A DNA stretch of 52,532 nt from Candidatus Omnitrophota bacterium (GCA_015231405.1 JADGBR010000025.1:1-52532), one strand, 5' to 3'; shown: positions 18,467 to 26,631, counted from the first letter of the stretch. Notes: generated from the sequence alone by a model not told the origin. Program-made: numbers and translations.

Positions 18467-19699
18467 ATGTATTTAAGGCGTTGTATCCCTTTAGCGGCCC
18501 TGTTCATCTCTGTTCTATTCCTCTCTTCTTGCGGGAGTGGTCCAAAAACGCCTAAAAAAGCGATAACCATCTGGCTGGTGGGTTCGGAGGCCCAGGCCCG
18601 CACGATAAACGGCCTCAGCCGCGCCTTTACCGAGAGCACGGGATATACGGTCGATTGCCAAGCGATCTCCTGGGGCAACGCCCACAGCAAATATCTCACC
18701 TCCATAGCCGGGGAAGTTACCCCCGATATCGGGACAATGGGTTTGACCTGGGGGATGGAATTCGGCGAGCTCGGGGCTATGCTGGACCTCAGGGAAAGAT
18801 TTCCCGAAGACGTGGCTGTTCTTGAAAATAAAAATTTCCCCGGACTCGTGGAATCGACCAGGATAGGGACAAAGGTGTACGGGGTGCCTTTTGACCTTTC
18901 CGAACATATAATGTTCTATCGTAAGGATATGATCCCGGAGCCCCCCGATTCATGGGAGTCGCTCATGGCCGTACTTAAGGACCTTAAATCCCGGGGAAAA
19001 GGCATGGTAATTGACCTGGGTTCTCTGGATTGGATAGGTTTTTCACCGTTCTTATGGCAGGCAGGCGGCGATTATTTTTCTAAAGGTTATGATTCGATAA
19101 CGCTTAATTCGTCCGAGGGGGCAAAGGCGCTCGGATTTTTCGGATCGCTTTACTCCGAAGGCGTGCCGAAAACTCAGGTGCCTATCGAGCAGGGTATGCG
19201 TACCGGCGATTATCCTTTGGCGATATCCGGGAACTGGAAGATAACAAGTATGACGCTCTCGGCGCCGGAGATATCCGGAAAATGGGGGATAGCTATGCTC
19301 CCCAAAGGCCCTTCAGGGAAAAGAACGGCTTTTGTCGGCGGCCGGATCATGGGAATATTCAAAAGATCGATGAACGCTCCCGTAGCGTGGGAATTCATTA
19401 AATTTCTTTCCAGCCCCGATATCCAGAAAAAACTATATCAGGCTTCCATTGAGACGGAAGATTCGTATCTTCCGCCGAACATGGACACCTGGCGCGACCT
19501 CCCCATGGACGACAATTTCAAGAACGTGCTCGAGATGCAGGCGAAGGAATCCAAAGGCCCTCCACCTGTCTTGGGGTGGGATTCCATGACGAGATTCGTC
19601 AATCACGCGATACAGCGCGTCATTCTTCAGAAAGCTGACCCTGCCGCTGAACTTGACAAGGCGGTTAAAGGGATGAGGGAAGAGTTCAAAACGGTATAA
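18467..19699 (+). CDS. Sugar ABC transporter substrate-binding lipoprotein (family 1)
   Basis: 410 residues; lipobox LSSC near residue 22. Features of extracellular solute-binding proteins of the CUT1 class: an ITIWLVGSEAQ opening strand, TPDIGTMGLTWGMEF, YGVPFDLSEHIMFYRKD, and a late VAWEFIKFLSSPDIQKKLY helix. It should capture oligosaccharides and deliver them to the permeases at 10991 and 11905. It is separated from those by 5.7 kb of mannoside genes, all in the same direction, which supports one functional locus. Confidence 0.9.
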   Translation: MYLRRCIPLAALFISVLFLSSCGSGPKTPKKAITIWLVGSEAQARTINGLSRAFTESTGYTVDCQAISWGNAHSKYLTSIAGEVTPDIGTMGLTWGMEFGELGAMLDLRERFPEDVAVLENKNFPGLVESTRIGTKVYGVPFDLSEHIMFYRKDMIPEPPDSWESLMAVLKDLKSRGKGMVIDLGSLDWIGFSPFLWQAGGDYFSKGYDSITLNSSEGAKALGFFGSLYSEGVPKTQVPIEQGMRTGDYPLAISGNWKITSMTLSAPEISGKWGIAMLPKGPSGKRTAFVGGRIMGIFKRSMNAPVAWEFIKFLSSPDIQKKLYQASIETEDSYLPPNMDTWRDLPMDDNFKNVLEMQAKESKGPPPVLGWDSMTRFVNHAIQRVILQKADPAAELDKAVKGMREEFKTV

Positions 19700-19736
19700 T
19701 TGACCACAAATAACCAAGGAAAGGAGTGAATGAACA

Positions 19737-20666
19737 ATGGCGAACGAAACGGTGTTTAAAAGGTACAAGGGTAATCCCATTATCACGGCCGCGGCCGTAC
19801 CCCGGGCTAACAGCATCCATAACAGCGCTGTCGTGGAATTCGGCGACGGATACGCGGGCATATTCCGCGTGGACGAGATCGATTTTAATTTCACCATGCA
19901 TGTCGGGTTCTCCAAGGACGGGATAAAATGGGCTATCAACCCCGATGTCATCAAAATGAAGTGCGACGACCCGGACATCATGACAGATGCGAGGACATAT
20001 GATCCGCGTCTCACAAAGATAGAGGACACCTATTACTTCACCTGGTGCATCGATTCGAAACAGGGGCCATGTATAGGCATGGCCACGACCAGGGATTTTA
20101 AGACTTTCCACCAAAAAGAGAACCTGACGATCCCGGCGAACCGTAACTGCGTCATATTCCCGAGGAAAATAAACGGGAAATACGCCATGTACAGCCGGCC
20201 GAGCGACAGGGGGCATACCCCTTTCGGGGACATGTTCTATTCCGAGAGCCCTGATATGACACACTGGGGCTGTCACAGGTTCGTATTCGGCACAAGAACG
20301 AGCAGCTGGCAGTCGACTAAAATAGGTCCCGGCCCGGCTCCTGTAGAGATAAAAGAGGGCTGGCTCCTCATATACCACGGCGTTTGGACCAGCTGTAACG
20401 GATATCTTTATTACGCGGGAGGCGCAATTCTGGATAAAGAGAAGCCCTGGAAGGTTCTTTACCGCACAAAAGACTATTTGTTGGCGCCGACGGAGATATA
20501 CGAGCGCGTGGGCGACGTTCCGAACGTTGTTTTCGCGAGTTCCGCGATCGTCAAGAACGGAAAGATGAGATTATATTACGGCTGTGCCGATACCTGCATT
20601 TCCATAGCCGACGCGGATATGGGAGAGCTCGTTAAATTCATAAAGAAGAACAGCTTTAAAGATTGA
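19737..20666 (+). CDS. GH130 family beta-mannoside phosphorylase/hydrolase
   Basis: 309 residues, no signal peptide, so cytoplasmic. A five-bladed beta-propeller pattern with PRANSIHNSA near the N-terminus, YDPRL containing the family's catalytic Asp (D89), and IGPGPAPVEIKEGWLLIYHG. The length and the PGPAP block resemble the shorter GH130 subgroup that acts on beta-mannosides, either phosphorolysis to alpha-mannose-1-phosphate or hydrolysis. Phosphorolysis would link directly to the phosphomannomutase at 6042. AAAGGAG precedes the start. It is convergent with the outer-membrane protein gene across a bidirectional terminator. Confidence 0.88.
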   Translation: MANETVFKRYKGNPIITAAAVPRANSIHNSAVVEFGDGYAGIFRVDEIDFNFTMHVGFSKDGIKWAINPDVIKMKCDDPDIMTDARTYDPRLTKIEDTYYFTWCIDSKQGPCIGMATTRDFKTFHQKENLTIPANRNCVIFPRKINGKYAMYSRPSDRGHTPFGDMFYSESPDMTHWGCHRFVFGTRTSSWQSTKIGPGPAPVEIKEGWLLIYHGVWTSCNGYLYYAGGAILDKEKPWKVLYRTKDYLLAPTEIYERVGDVPNVVFASSAIVKNGKMRLYYGCADTCISIADADMGELVKFIKKNSFKD

Positions 20667-20725
20667 TACATTCGGCGGCGCTAAATCCCGGCGTTGACGC
20701 CTGGGTTACATGTAAGCCGCCTCAG

Positions 20726-20782
20726 TATGAAACCTTACCTGAACCCCCGGGCTTTAGTCCGGGGAGTGTGTATGGTTTCATA
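20726..20782. repeat. Two-tier hairpin between convergent genes
   Basis: Outer arms TATGAAACC (20726-20734) and GGTTTCATA (20774-20782) pair perfectly. Inside, CCCCGG and CCGGGG (20759-20764) form a second stem. This resembles REP or IS200/IS605-type end hairpins, but no transposase is nearby. Confidence 0.65.
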
Positions 20783-20801
20783 AAAATGCGGTCGCGGAAA
20801 T

Positions 20802-20834
20802 AAAAAAAGCGGGATGGAATATCCCGCTTTTTTT
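20802..20834. terminator. Bidirectional terminator
   Basis: A7-GCGGGAT-loop-ATCCCGC-T7, symmetrical, serving both GH130 (+) and the outer-membrane protein gene (-). Confidence 0.92.
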
Positions 20835-20853
20835 ATTGGTATCTCCGGTGAAA

Positions 20854-21762
20854 TTAATATTGGCCGGCGAGTTTCAAAACGACTTCCTGATCCTGATTTA
20901 CGTTCCTGCCCCAGAACCAGTAGCCGTATTGTACCGAAAGTTCAAGGCCTTTTCCTTTGCGAAGGATGCTGGTATTTGCGCCCTGCTTGCCGGGTTGAGT
21001 CTTTTTACCCGAAAAGATATCCCATAGGTCCAGGATGTCAAATGTGGGGCCTACGCGCCAAATGGCGTATTCTTTTTTGGTCCTTCTTTTGCTATCCTGT
21101 ATCAGCCAGAAACCGTCCACCTCGGTTCTCAGGATAAGCCATGAGAGAGGCCAGAACCCGCCTTCGACGAAGAACGGGACGTCGCTGCCGGAGTTCCTGT
21201 CCTTGAATCTGATACCGGACTCTGCTCCGAGGTAATATGGAATGGCGGCTTCCCATTTTTTGCCTGCGAGGAGGCGGAGGTCCAGCATATTGACCCTGTC
21301 TCCGAGTTCAGGGGCTTCCGCCACATCTTGCAGAGAAAGATCCTGATAATCGGTGTATACCTCAAATTTAGCCTGGGCGCTCAGCACCATAGGGTTGTCC
21401 AGTATCCTTATTCGTCCTCCGAAATCGACTTGCGTGAGTGCGTGGTTCTTTACGGAGTAGGGGCCCCAGTTTATGGGCCGCGCGAGCTCCTTGTACCAGG
21501 CTTCTTTGTATTCGAGACCGCCAAGGGCCGTGAACCAGTCGGTAACGCCGTATTCCATTTTTGGGAGCATTCCCCAGCCCCAGCTTCTGGCGTCGTTATT
21601 CATGCGGCCAAGGTTCTTGGTATTATTGAAGGTCTTTTTCGCCCAGTTATACTTAATAGTGTACTCGGTCCATAGGTTCTCTTTTGGAAGCGTCCACGCT
21701 CCGGCGAAGGCGAGTTCGGGAAGCAACATAAGCGAGATAAAAACAGTTATCAGTTTTCTCAT
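20854..21762 (-). CDS. Outer-membrane beta-barrel protein, function unknown
   Basis: 302 residues with a classical signal peptide ending LAFA. The mature protein has alternating aromatic/polar strands (LWTEYTIKYNW, KMEYGVTDWFTALGGLEYKE, LRTEVDGFWLI), a long middle region, and an aromatic C-terminal residue (Tyr), as expected for a BAM-inserted barrel. It resembles transporter- or MetA-pathway-type outer membrane proteins only in general pattern; no substrate can be inferred. It points to a diderm cell. The upstream 95 bases contain no obvious strong promoter. Confidence 0.72.
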   Translation of the reverse strand: MRKLITVFISLMLLPELAFAGAWTLPKENLWTEYTIKYNWAKKTFNNTKNLGRMNNDARSWGWGMLPKMEYGVTDWFTALGGLEYKEAWYKELARPINWGPYSVKNHALTQVDFGGRIRILDNPMVLSAQAKFEVYTDYQDLSLQDVAEAPELGDRVNMLDLRLLAGKKWEAAIPYYLGAESGIRFKDRNSGSDVPFFVEGGFWPLSWLILRTEVDGFWLIQDSKRRTKKEYAIWRVGPTFDILDLWDIFSGKKTQPGKQGANTSILRKGKGLELSVQYGYWFWGRNVNQDQEVVLKLAGQY

Positions 21763-21857
21763 TATCCCCCCTCTAGTAGGATTTGCTAAGAGTATAGTCC
21801 ATATGACAGCCTTATGTCAAGCAAATGAGTCTATCGCGGGCAACCTAGCCCGGTCGC

Positions 21858-22814
21858 CTATTTCAGCATATGGTCATCTCCGGACTGGTTCGTATTGTTG
21901 TTGCCTATAGAACATTTAGGATATGAAGAAATGCTGCCCGGCTCATACGCGCCGCTTCTGGGACAAATAGGCACAGAGGGCAAATACCCCGGAATAAGGT
22001 CCTGCCACGAAGGCGTCACGTAATCGCCGGCCGTGTTATCCCTCGCCCATGACAGTTTCGAGGCCTCGATCTGTTTCAGATTGTTGACGCAAACATTTGC
22101 CTGGGCCGTATTCCTAGCCATAATAAAATTGGGGATGGCTATAGCCGCCAGAAGCCCCAGCACCGGCAACGCGCATAAAAGAATAATAGCTGCTGTAACT
22201 CCACTGGACATCTTGCTAGGCCTGTTCTTGTAGGGCTGAGGTTCGGGGTTTTGGGTAAGGCTGTTCTTAAGTATTCCGGTCAGGTATGAAAGCACCCCGA
22301 AATTGAGGACAAGCGCAATGGCGCCGTCAATTATTCTGCCGAAAAATGTGGATGTCAAAAGAATGAGTCCGACTGCCCAAGGCTGTAATGTTTTCACTAC
22401 GCTTCTGGATCTTATGAAGCCGATAAGTTCGGCCGGCCATTTGAAGGCCCAATAAAGGTTATAGAACGGTAAGAAACCGTAACCGACAGCCCTCGCGGGT
22501 GAGATAGGATAACAGTTGTCGGCCATGACAAGGGCGGCTTTATGCAGTTTGTGAAGGCAAACACACCAGTATACAAGACCGACGAGCCCGATAAGGATCT
22601 CCCATCCCGGTGTCCGCCTATGCCCGGCCATCAGTTCCGCTATTTCGACGGTAAGGAACAGGGCAGCCAGTAGATATCCCGGATATAAGGCCGGGAATTT
22701 TATAGAGTCAGGCGCGATAGGCGGTTTCTTTTCCCTCGCAAGGAATTCGCCGCAATATCTGCATTTCAGGGCATCGTCCTGGATCTCTTCGGAACAGTAG
22801 GGGCATCGTTTCAT
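21858..22814 (-). CDS. Zinc-ribbon membrane protein with C-terminal pseudopilin-like segment
   Basis: 318 residues from the ATG at 22814 (GAGGAGGAGACC upstream); a longer in-frame extension enters the transposable element and is not used. Residues 4-21 form a zinc ribbon (CPYC...CRYC). Several membrane helices follow (~40-190). From ~216 the sequence LLAAIAIPNFIMARNTAQA...LKQIEASKLSWARDN looks like the N-terminal helix and following region of type IV pseudopilins, but internal rather than N-terminal. The C-terminus carries Cys residues (PICP, YPKCS). Such fusions fit proteins of poorly characterised bacteria; the role is unknown, possibly envelope assembly. Confidence 0.72.
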   Translation of the reverse strand: MKRCPYCSEEIQDDALKCRYCGEFLAREKKPPIAPDSIKFPALYPGYLLAALFLTVEIAELMAGHRRTPGWEILIGLVGLVYWCVCLHKLHKAALVMADNCYPISPARAVGYGFLPFYNLYWAFKWPAELIGFIRSRSVVKTLQPWAVGLILLTSTFFGRIIDGAIALVLNFGVLSYLTGILKNSLTQNPEPQPYKNRPSKMSSGVTAAIILLCALPVLGLLAAIAIPNFIMARNTAQANVCVNNLKQIEASKLSWARDNTAGDYVTPSWQDLIPGYLPSVPICPRSGAYEPGSISSYPKCSIGNNNTNQSGDDHMLK

Positions 22815-22894
22815 TGAAGGTCTCCTCCTCTTGGAAGTTATGCCACCAAATATATCATAACTATCCGAACCAGGCAATGATACATGATATAAAT

Positions 22895-23405
22895 GATAGT
22901 GTAACAATTTATGCTGACTTTTAAAGAGTTCCTTGCTTCTCGTCGCGATGGCGTGAAGAAGATGGGAACCTTCTACCGGCACTTTGCAAACTTCTAGTTC
23001 GGCTTGTGGTCTTCATTGTAATAGTTGCAAGGTCCACCGACAAGGCTACTTTGGATGTTGGGACGGCAAAGTGCCGTACGAAGAACTCCATCTCCTTCAC
23101 GCCTTCACCCCTCGCGCAATAACCTGAAAATTAAGGGGCTGATCCATGACGGGTACGGGTCAAGGTGTGGATATCCTCTTTAAGCAAAGGGGCCCCTTGG
23201 GGAATTTAGCCTTTAACATGCCGTTTTTATGGCAACCTCCTTGCTTGCGGCTCGCCCTCCGAAGCCGGAGGCGGAGGAGGGTGAATGCGCAAGGTCTAAA
23301 AACGGCATGTTAAAGGCGTTGTTAAATTCCCCGGGGAAGGCTTGAAGAGGATGTCCACACCTCGCCACTAGCATGATGAAAGTCAGCATAAATTGTTACA
23401 TTATC
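22895..23405. mobile_element. MITE-like element with 27-bp TIRs and 9-bp target duplication
   Basis: Terminal inverted repeats at 22895-22921 and 23379-23405 match at 26 of 27 positions. The 9-mer GATATAAAT flanks both ends directly (22886-22894 and 23406-23414), as a target-site duplication should. The 511-bp body has no credible ORF. It contains two further foldback arms: 22950-22987 with 23066-23103 (30/38), and 23163-23228 with 23297-23362, capped by a GC-rich hairpin. It is a non-autonomous element, presumably moved by a DDE transposase encoded elsewhere. Confidence 0.88.
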
Positions 23406-23483
23406 GATATAAATGACCCGCTTGACTCGGGTATCGTAATACGATATCATTACATGCTAAGTAAGTTATCGGAAAGGAACAAA

Positions 23484-24185
23484 ATGATAAAAGCCAGCGT
23501 ATCTTTCGTGTTGCCCATGTTCAACGAAGAGGACAATATCTCGTCCTCGATCTCGAGCATAAAGAAAGTCGCTTCCGAATTGACACGGGATTTCGAGATA
23601 GTCGTTGTTGACGACGCCTCGACGGACAGTTCCGCGCGGATAGTTTCCGGCATAGCCTCGAATGACCCGTCCGTAAAGCTTTTTGTGCTAGCCAGGAACA
23701 CCAAGTTCGGCGGGGCTTTCGCGAGAGGTTTTAAGGAAGCCCGTAAGGATACGGTCATGTACATGGATTCCGACATGCCCGTGAGCCTGGAGGACATTAA
23801 AGGGGCGTACGCATATAGCGGCGAATTCGACATAGTAACTGGCATAAGCAAGGTGAAAAAAGGCGATACCCTGACACGCAAGCTCATCTCAGGTTTTTAC
23901 AACCTGCTGGTCAGGACGCTTTTCGGGCTCACTATCAGGGATATCAATTCAGGCTTCAAGATAGTGAAAAGGGATATTGTAAAAGATCTCGAGTTCATAT
24001 CCCTTAGCCCATTCGCGGACGTCGAGATATTCCTCCAGGCGAAGAGGAAGAACGCTTCGATAAAACAATACCCCCTTATTTTCAGGACACGTACGGGCGG
24101 GAAGTCATACATTGCCCGATTTCCGGTCATTTTAGCCACTTTCAGGGATATGTTCAAAGTGTGGTTCCGTGAGATAACCCGTTAG
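23484..24185 (+). CDS. Family 2 glycosyltransferase (DPM1/polyprenyl-phosphate type)
   Basis: 233 residues from the ATG at 23484, preceded by AAAGGAAC; a longer frame starting at 23373 runs out of the transposable element and is rejected. GT-A motifs: VSFVLPMFNEEDNI, VVDDASTD (D43-D44) and the metal-binding D95-S-D97. No C-terminal membrane pair is evident, as in soluble dolichol/polyprenyl-phosphate mannosyltransferase-like enzymes. It likely transfers a sugar from a nucleotide donor to a lipid carrier. The YdjC-like deacetylase follows in the same direction. Confidence 0.85.
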   Translation: MIKASVSFVLPMFNEEDNISSSISSIKKVASELTRDFEIVVVDDASTDSSARIVSGIASNDPSVKLFVLARNTKFGGAFARGFKEARKDTVMYMDSDMPVSLEDIKGAYAYSGEFDIVTGISKVKKGDTLTRKLISGFYNLLVRTLFGLTIRDINSGFKIVKRDIVKDLEFISLSPFADVEIFLQAKRKNASIKQYPLIFRTRTGGKSYIARFPVILATFRDMFKVWFREITR

Positions 24186-24202
24186 TTTTCGGTTGTAGGT
24201 TG

Positions 24203-24250
24203 CCCGCCCGCCGAAGCTATGTAAGCATTTGTTATAAAAGCGAAGGCGGA
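24203..24250. repeat. Palindromic repeat, CCGCCGAAGCTATG family
   Basis: 48 bases with complementary ends (CCGCC...GGCGG). A reverse-oriented relative occurs at 29927-29974 and 34228-34275 inside the tmRNA-linked array, where an empty site is also available. Confidence 0.7.
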
Positions 24251-24271
24251 CCGGTTTAGGTGGTATAGACG

Positions 24272-25123
24272 ATGGCCAGGCTTATTATTAACGCGGATGA
24301 TCTCGGGTATTCAGTCGAGATAAATGATGCCGTAAAAAAGTGTTTTTCCCTCAAAAAGATATCGGGCGCGAGTCTGATGCCGACGGGTGGGGCTTTTTTA
24401 GAGGCTGTCGCCATGTTGAAAAGTCTGGGCATAAAGGAGATAGGCGTCCACTTGGCGATTACCGGCGGTTTAAACCCGAGCTGTCCCGAAAGGGGAGCGG
24501 TATCGTCGGTCCTGGATAAGAACGGGGCGTTCCTCTCGGGGTATCTGTGTTTCGCGTGGAAGTACCTTTCTGGTTTCTCCGACAAGCGTCATGTCTACAA
24601 CGAGTTTAAAGCGCAGATCGACAGGGTTAAAGCCCAGGGGTTCTCGATAACTCACATCGACAGCCATGAGCACGTGCACATGCTTCCGGGCATATTTAAG
24701 ATCGGCCTCCGGCTCGCTAAAGAATATAATATTCCTTACGTCAGGTTCCCTTATGAGCCTTCGTTCGTGATCTTCAAGAATTTCGGGGTGAAGGATATTT
24801 TAAGACATACGGTCTTGAAGATCTCGTGTTTATTGGGGTTGGGGGTATTAAAGGAAAGCGGGCTCGGGAGCCATGCGGGTTTTTTGGGGCATTTTCATTC
24901 GGGGAGGATAGACAGGGGGGTGTTCGAATTCCTTCTGGGTGGCGTTAAGGACGGTGTTTACGAAATAGCGTTTCATCCGGCGGTGGTTTCGGATGGGTTC
25001 ATTGCAAAATATCCTCAGTACGCAAACTCCGGGATCGAGCTTTCGGTTTTGGAAGGGTTGGATCAGAGCGTGCTCATAGAGAAAGGTGTGAAAGTTGTAT
25101 CGCATCGAGACGTTCCGAATTGA
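24272..25123 (+). CDS. YdjC/ChbG-family carbohydrate deacetylase
   Basis: 283 residues. The family hallmark residues are all present: NADDLG (D9, D10), GVHL (H60), and HIDSHEHVHMLP (H128, D130, H132, H134, H136), which bind a divalent metal. The family removes acetyl groups from N-acetylated oligosaccharides or glycolipids. AGGTGG precedes the start. It sits 86 bases after a polyprenyl-type glycosyltransferase, so a glycolipid or cell-envelope saccharide is the likely substrate, as for HpnK-type members; a diacetylchitobiose role is less supported because no chitin genes are near. Confidence 0.87.
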   Translation: MARLIINADDLGYSVEINDAVKKCFSLKKISGASLMPTGGAFLEAVAMLKSLGIKEIGVHLAITGGLNPSCPERGAVSSVLDKNGAFLSGYLCFAWKYLSGFSDKRHVYNEFKAQIDRVKAQGFSITHIDSHEHVHMLPGIFKIGLRLAKEYNIPYVRFPYEPSFVIFKNFGVKDILRHTVLKISCLLGLGVLKESGLGSHAGFLGHFHSGRIDRGVFEFLLGGVKDGVYEIAFHPAVVSDGFIAKYPQYANSGIELSVLEGLDQSVLIEKGVKVVSHRDVPN

Positions 25124-25426
25124 AAGCGAAAGGGGTGGCGAGATATTATTGCGGCACTCGCGCTGCTCGTGCGCATGAAGGCGGGGTGGAAACGGGTGAT
25201 GAGAGGGACTTGGCGCCTCCGGGCTCTTGTTATTTTAGCAGCCCTCGCTAGCGCTCGTGCTGCAAAAGATTGTCGCCCTGCGGTCGGCCACCCGACATTT
25301 CGGTTGTAAGTCGCATCCTGCGGATGCGACCTGGATTAGAGGCTCAATGTCTCCCTTCAAGTCCCTTGTGGTTTTTCAAATGGTGTTAAGCTTTTGTGAG
25401 GGGGATGGTTGTTGTTGGGTTTTGTT
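25124..25426. other. Non-coding stretch with a perfect hairpin
   Basis: No credible gene. GTCGCATCC/GGATGCGAC (about 25311-25331) forms a perfect 9-bp stem with a 3-nt loop, and CAGC...GCTG-type short inverted repeats lie around 25230-25262. Confidence 0.6.
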
Positions 25427-25513
25427 TGGTGCGGGTGAAGGGACTTGAACCCCCAGGAAGTTGCCTTCATATGGACCTGAACCATACGCGTCTGCCAATT
25501 CCGCCACACCCGC
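25427..25513 (-). tRNA. tRNA-Leu (CAG), CCA encoded
   Basis: Reverse-strand cloverleaf: acceptor GCGGGTG/CACCCGC, D arm GCGG..CGC, anticodon stem TATGG/CCATA with loop TTCAGGT (anticodon CAG), a long variable arm as in class II tRNAs, and GTTCAAGT in the T arm. The discriminator A is followed by an encoded CCA. Confidence 0.95.
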
Positions 25514-25648
25514 ACTAAACCTTGAAAAGAGCCGAGAAATTATTGATGCAATGATGAACGCATTGAATTATACTATAGAAAGTAATTTACGTCAATTAAT
25601 AGGCGGGTCAGAGTAAAAGCCCCGAAAATTAAGGAAATCTGGTATAAT

Positions 25649-26101
25649 ATGGTTGAGAGATCCCCGGAAATAAGCAATAAGCAGGTCTACAGGGACTACG
25701 AGATAGAGAAGAAGTACGAAGCGGGGATCGTGCTCTTTGGTAACGAGATAAAGTCCTTAAGGGCCGGCGAAGTGAGCCTGAAAGGCAGTTTCGTGAAGGT
25801 CGACGGGGAAGAGCTTTTCGTGCAGAACATGCACATAACCCCTTACGATTTCACAAGGGAAGAGCAGGATCCTTTAAGGCTAAAAAAACTGCTGTTACAT
25901 AGATCTGAAATACGGCAGATCAGGGTAAAGCTTAACGAAAGAGGTTACGCGCTTCTCCCTTTAAAGATATTTTTCCACCGCGGCTACGCCAAAGTGGAGC
26001 TCGGCCTCGGGAAAGGAAAGAAGTTCTACGACAAGCGCGCGGATATAAAGAAGAAAGAGGTAAATCGGGATATAGCGCGTGAAATTGGACGTAGAAGATA
26101 A
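25649..26101 (+). CDS. smpB: SsrA-binding protein SmpB
   Basis: 150 residues, the normal length. It binds tmRNA and escorts it to stalled ribosomes for trans-translation. Conserved blocks: DYEIEKKYEAGIVLFGNEIKSLR, QNMHITPYD, the DPLRLKKLLLHRSEI segment, and the basic C-terminal tail KGKKFYDKRADIKKKEVNRDI that enters the mRNA channel. AAGGAA lies 12 nt before the ATG. A perfect extended -10 (TGGTATAAT) abuts the ATG and would start transcription inside the gene, so it is probably not its promoter. The tmRNA gene follows 143 bases downstream, an arrangement common in bacteria. Confidence 0.96.
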   Translation: MVERSPEISNKQVYRDYEIEKKYEAGIVLFGNEIKSLRAGEVSLKGSFVKVDGEELFVQNMHITPYDFTREEQDPLRLKKLLLHRSEIRQIRVKLNERGYALLPLKIFFHRGYAKVELGLGKGKKFYDKRADIKKKEVNRDIAREIGRRR

Positions 26102-26219
26102 TTGTTCATTGAGAATAGAGAGTTTGAGCAAGAGAGCGTTTGAACAATAGAGCAATAGAACAATAGAACGCAATTGAACATATGGGGTTTGTTCTAATGC
26201 TCTATTGTTCTATTGCTCT
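26102..26219. repeat. Intergenic palindrome built from tandem short words (GAACAATAGAGC type)
   Basis: The left arm repeats GAACAATAGAGCAATAGAAC variants; the right arm (about 26189-26219) carries TGCTCTATTGTTCTATTGC. A separate perfect 11-bp inverted repeat (AAAATTTTTGC/GCAAAAATTTT, 26220-26244) ends exactly at the tmRNA 5' end. Confidence 0.75.
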
Positions 26220-26244
26220 AAAATTTTTGCCATGCAAAAATTTT

Positions 26245-26631
26245 GGGGGTGACAGGAATCGACATGTTCTTCTAGCGGAGGGGCAGCATGCAGAGGTTGT
26301 CGGGAGGCCTCTTAAAACACCTGGCACAACGTAAAATGTCGACTACAATCCAGTAGCAGACGCCGAAGCGATCCTTGCTTCGGATACACTAGCTTCCAAT
26401 TTCATGGAAGCGGGTTTATTAGAGTGCGCCCTAGTGCGCTAATAGACTTACCAGAAATAGGGATGATCGGGGAAGGCTCCTTCCGGGCCCCGGTCTAAGC
26501 GCGTAGAAGGATGCTCGAGGGTGCGACCCGCGCGACGGCCGCCCCGAGAAAAGACCAAAGCCGCGATAAGCATGTAGATACTCCTTTGTTAAGGCTCATG
26601 GACCCGGGTTCGAATCCCGGCACCTCCACCA
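26245..26631 (+). ncRNA. ssrA: Transfer-messenger RNA
   Basis: 387 nt. The 5' end GGGGGTGACAGGAATCGACA and the 3' end GGTTCGAATCCCGGCACCTCCACCA are typical. Acceptor stem GGGGGTG pairs with CACCTCC (one G-U), and CCA is encoded. The T arm is intact. The tag frame is unclear: from GAC after ATGTC (26341) the frame runs 33 codons to tandem stops TAATAG (26440-26445) and ends ALVR rather than the usual ALAA. SmpB is encoded just upstream. The 3' end is the integration target for the islands downstream. Confidence 0.94.

Noticed and set aside
22815-22982. Upstream extension of the zinc-ribbon protein gene
   Set aside because: It would be encoded by the inserted element's end; the ATG at 22814 has a strong ribosome site and starts directly at the zinc ribbon.
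23373-23483. Upstream extension of the glycosyltransferase gene
   Set aside because: It lies in the element TIR and target duplication; the ATG at 23484 has AAAGGAAC and opens directly into the first GT-A strand.
25257-25448. 63-codon frame upstream of and overlapping the tRNA
   Set aside because: It runs into the tRNA-Leu gene and has no ribosome site or recognisable sequence.
25640-25648. Extended -10 box as the smpB promoter
   Set aside because: It abuts the ATG, so transcription would begin inside the gene with no usable in-frame start after it.
26102-26219. Short repeated words that resemble a CRISPR array
   Set aside because: Repeat units are only 7-12 nt, there are no unique 25-40-nt spacers, and the second half is the reverse complement of the first.
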